NCBI RefSeq assembly: GCF_000956475.1
Contig: NZ_JYJB01000006.1
Coordinates: forward strand, 241,893 to 305,892
Reading direction: 5' to 3'
DNA length: 64,000 bases
Origin: Microbacterium hydrocarbonoxydans
GTDB lineage: Bacteria > Actinomycetota > Actinomycetes > Actinomycetales > Microbacteriaceae
Part shown: positions 61,702 to 64,000 of the stretch, piece after piece
How positions within the stretch are numbered: the first letter of the stretch is position 1
Layout: the number at the start of each line of letters is the position of its first letter
Position numbers and translations under genes: made by a program
The notes under the pieces: model-generated
Told to the model about the DNA's origin: nothing
Databases searched by the model: none
Seen by the model: only the letters and a program-made list of their open reading frames with translations

Positions 61702-62922
61702 ATGCCGCACACCATCGCGCACCTGGGCGTGGGCGCCTTCCATCGGGCCCATCAGGCCTGGTACACCGACCGCGCCGCCGCGATGGCCGAACCATGGCGG
61801 ATCGCCGCCTTCACCGGGCGGTCGGTCGCTCAGGCCCGTCTGCTCCAGGCCCGCCGGGGCGCATACACACTCATCACGAGGGGTGCCGGCGGCGACGAAC
61901 TCAGCGAGGTGCGCAGCATCCGCTCGGTGCACGACGGTGCGGATACCGCCTCGTGGCAGGCGACCATCGCCGACCCCGACACGCACATCCTCACCCTGAC
62001 GATCACCGAGGCCGGGTACCGCGACGGCCCGGCCCCCGCGCGGATCGCCCAGGGGCTGCAGGCTCGGCGCGCGGCCGGCTCTGGACCCCTCACCGTCATC
62101 AGCTGCGACAACCTCGCCGACAACGGCGGCATCACCCGCGCCGTGGTGTTCGACGCCGCGATGGCGATCGATCACCGCCTGGCCGACTGGATCGACGAGA
62201 ACGTCGCATTCCTGTCTTCGATGGTCGACAGGATCACCCCCAGGACGACGGATGCCGACATCGACGAGGTCGAGCGGCTCACCGGCATCCGCGATCTCGG
62301 GACCGTCGTGACCGAGCCGTTCTCGGAATGGGTGATCGAAGAGGGCTTCGCAGGCCCCCGGCCCGCCTGGGAGCAGGTCGGGGTGCGCACCACGCCCGAT
62401 CTCGCGCCGTTCGAGCAGCGCAAGCTCCGCATACTCAACGGCGCGCACTCGCTGCTCGCGTACCAGGGTCTGCTCCGGGGCTTCGACGACGTCGCGAGCG
62501 CCTTCGCCGACGCCGAGCTGTGCGAGCTCGTCGAGGAGTACTGGCAGAGCGCCGCGGCCACCTGCGCGCTGCCGCGCGCCGAGATCGACGAGGCGATCGC
62601 CGCCACGCGCACGCGCTTCGAGAATCCCCGCATCCGCCACCGGCTCGCGCAGATCGCGATGGACGGCGCGCACAAGCTGCCGGTGCGCATCGTGCCGGTG
62701 CTCGAGCACGCGCTCGCCGCGGGGGACCGAGCGGATGCCGCGGCATCCGTCATCGCCGCCTGGGCCGTGCACGGCGGGCATTCCTCGGCAGAGATCGACG
62801 AGGTACTCCGCGAAGCGGATGCCGCCGCGCACGCAATGCGCGCCGCGGTCGACCGTGGGATCCGTAGGCTGGAGGGCAGCACGCTCCGCGCCCCGCTGCG
62901 CGGCGCGGCAGTGAGGAGTTAG
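61702..62922 (+). CDS. Mannitol dehydrogenase family protein, probable fructuronate reductase
   Basis: A 406-residue NAD-dependent long-chain polyol dehydrogenase. The Rossmann motif HLGVGAFHRAHQAWYTD starts at residue 7 and the catalytic Lys-Leu-Asn-His segment is RKLRILNGAHSLLAYQGLLRGF in outline; VISCDNLADNG and VTEPFSEWVIEEGF are typical of UxuB/UxaB. It is shorter than E. coli UxuB because the N-terminal leader before the Rossmann fold is missing. With uxaC it would take glucuronate through fructuronate to mannonate. GAGGAG precedes the ATG. Mannonate dehydratase (uxuA) is not in the window. Confidence 0.85.
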   Translation: MPHTIAHLGVGAFHRAHQAWYTDRAAAMAEPWRIAAFTGRSVAQARLLQARRGAYTLITRGAGGDELSEVRSIRSVHDGADTASWQATIADPDTHILTLTITEAGYRDGPAPARIAQGLQARRAAGSGPLTVISCDNLADNGGITRAVVFDAAMAIDHRLADWIDENVAFLSSMVDRITPRTTDADIDEVERLTGIRDLGTVVTEPFSEWVIEEGFAGPRPAWEQVGVRTTPDLAPFEQRKLRILNGAHSLLAYQGLLRGFDDVASAFADAELCELVEEYWQSAAATCALPRAEIDEAIAATRTRFENPRIRHRLAQIAMDGAHKLPVRIVPVLEHALAAGDRADAAASVIAAWAVHGGHSSAEIDEVLREADAAAHAMRAAVDRGIRRLEGSTLRAPLRGAAVRS

Positions 62923-62925
62923 ACC

Positions 62926-63966
62926 ATGGCAGACGACACCGCGGTCGATGCCTTCGGCACGCCCGGCGACACGGTTCCTTCGGAGAGCGTGACCATCTAC
63001 GACGTCGCGAAACTCGCCGGGGTGAATCCCTCGACCGTGTCACGGGCTCTGAATCGGCCGGGCCGGGTGAGCGCCGCGACGGAGCGCCGCATCCGGGCGG
63101 CCGCCGAGACGCTGAACTACCAGGTCAACCCGATGGCCAGGGCGCTGCCGACCGGGCGCACCTCGATCGTGGGTCTGGTCGTCTCGGACATCACGAACCC
63201 GGTGTTCTTCGACGTCATCCGCGGAGCCGAGGCCGCCGCCACCAGCGCCGGGTACACCCTCGTCCTCACCGAGTCGGAGGAATCCGACGAACGCGAGTAC
63301 GAGCGGGCCCAGCGGATGCTGCGCATGGTCGACGGGATGCTGCTGGCGACGCCGCGCATGTCAGACGAGCAGATCACCGCCCTCGCCCGGCAGAAGCCCG
63401 TCGCGGTCGTGAACCGTCTAGTCGACGACGTGCTCTCCGTCGTCCCCGACGTGCAGCAGGGCATCGCCGAGGCCGTCCGGCACCTGCGCTCGCACGGGCA
63501 CTCGCGCATCGCGTACGTCCCCGGGCCGGCGCTGTCGTGGATGGCCCGTCGCCGTGGCGAGCTGCTCGCACAGCGGTGCGAGTGGGCGCACATCGAGCTC
63601 GTCACCCTCGACCCGGTCGCACCCACGGTGGCCGGCGGGCGCAGCGCAGCCGTGGCGGTCCGCGACAGCGAGGCCACGGCGGTGTTCGCGTACAACGACC
63701 TGATCGCCATCGGCCTCATGCAGGAACTCGTCGAGACCGGCATCCGCATCCCCACCGACATCAGCGTCGTCGGCTTCGACGACATCTTCGGCGCCGACTT
63801 CACCTCTCCCGCCCTCACCACCGTCAAATCCCCCCTGCGCGAGGGCGGCGATCACGCGATGGCGGCGCTGCTGGCGCGCGTGACCGGCGCCGAGATCTCG
63901 GCCGACGGCTTCGACCTCGCGACCACGCTCGTCGTGCGCGGCTCCACGGGCCCCGCCGCACGCTGA
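62926..63966 (+). CDS. LacI family transcriptional regulator, probable uronate repressor
   Basis: A 346-residue LacI-type regulator with a ~22-residue leader, the helix-turn-helix VTIYDVAKLAGVNPSTVSRALNRPGRVS in outline, and a sensor domain containing GLVVSDITNPVFFDVIRGAE, VFAYNDLIAIGLMQEL and VVGFDDIFGADFTSPALTTVKSP. It starts three bases after the fructuronate-reductase-like gene with GAGGAG upstream, so the two are co-transcribed. The operators at 61634 and 56359 make it the likely repressor of uxaC, the reductase and the lyases. Only 34 bases follow before the window ends. Confidence 0.9.
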   Translation: MADDTAVDAFGTPGDTVPSESVTIYDVAKLAGVNPSTVSRALNRPGRVSAATERRIRAAAETLNYQVNPMARALPTGRTSIVGLVVSDITNPVFFDVIRGAEAAATSAGYTLVLTESEESDEREYERAQRMLRMVDGMLLATPRMSDEQITALARQKPVAVVNRLVDDVLSVVPDVQQGIAEAVRHLRSHGHSRIAYVPGPALSWMARRRGELLAQRCEWAHIELVTLDPVAPTVAGGRSAAVAVRDSEATAVFAYNDLIAIGLMQELVETGIRIPTDISVVGFDDIFGADFTSPALTTVKSPLREGGDHAMAALLARVTGAEISADGFDLATTLVVRGSTGPAAR

Positions 63967-64000
63967 ACCCGGGGTTCCTCCCGGCGCCCCACCTGTTCGT

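Overview
The window looks like chromosome of a high-GC actinobacterium, most likely a Microbacteriaceae member close to Microbacterium. This is inferred from very high GC, many GTG starts, leaderless-looking genes, dense 4-nt start/stop overlaps and the set of sugar regulators. No rRNA, tRNA, transposase, phage gene or CRISPR array is visible. Gene names rest on recognised motifs only; no database search was run.

Layout. 1-7.4 kb is housekeeping: 3' end of rocD, a repeat-bearing acidic protein, a MarR/MFS efflux pair with a perfect operator, cutC, an alpha/beta hydrolase, a DUF1684 protein, a lipoate ligase with reversed domain order and an orphan DNA methyltransferase. 7.4-11.6 kb is a LacI regulator divergent from an NCS1 nucleobase-type permease and an amidohydrolase. 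11.6-20.3 kb is a LacI-controlled operon of two Gfo/Idh/MocA oxidoreductases, a cupin, an LplB/YtcP-type ABC importer and a YesL-like protein, ending in a possible glycosidase remnant. 20.3-28.6 kb is amine and beta-alanine catabolism (class III aminotransferase, MmsA-type dehydrogenase, PucR, FAD amine oxidase, Lrp, gamma-aminobutyraldehyde dehydrogenase). 28.6-31.5 kb is gluconate use (GntR, GntP permease, gluconokinase). 31.6-35 kb is a ROK regulator, a ChbG/YdjC deacetylase and a GPH transporter. 35.4-39.9 kb is the Leloir operon galT-galK-galE with a divergent LacI.

40-64 kb is a carbohydrate catabolic island for uronate-containing material. A DeoR/LacI-hybrid regulator and a heparinase II/III-like protein diverge from an operon encoding a DUF2264 protein, an ABC importer, a YesL-like protein, a D-2-hydroxyacid dehydrogenase and an unusual fusion of a hexapeptide-repeat acyltransferase to an alpha/alpha-toroid-like domain. 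Then come an oxidoreductase/DUF993/isomerase cassette, a second isomerase, two secreted CBM32 proteins (one a PL6-type lyase with the catalytic Lys/Arg pair), uxaC, a fructuronate-reductase-like gene and a LacI regulator. Matching operators TGGCAAnCGnTTGCCA before the lyases and between uxaC and the reductase suggest one uronate regulon.

The intergenic DNA holds repeats that the genes do not explain: a 19-bp unit arrayed in both orientations (39875-40060), a 27-bp tandem array (54972-55106), a large inverted repeat (35288-35371), and a palindromic element at 60022-60119 whose termini resemble those of an element lying in frame inside the methyltransferase gene.
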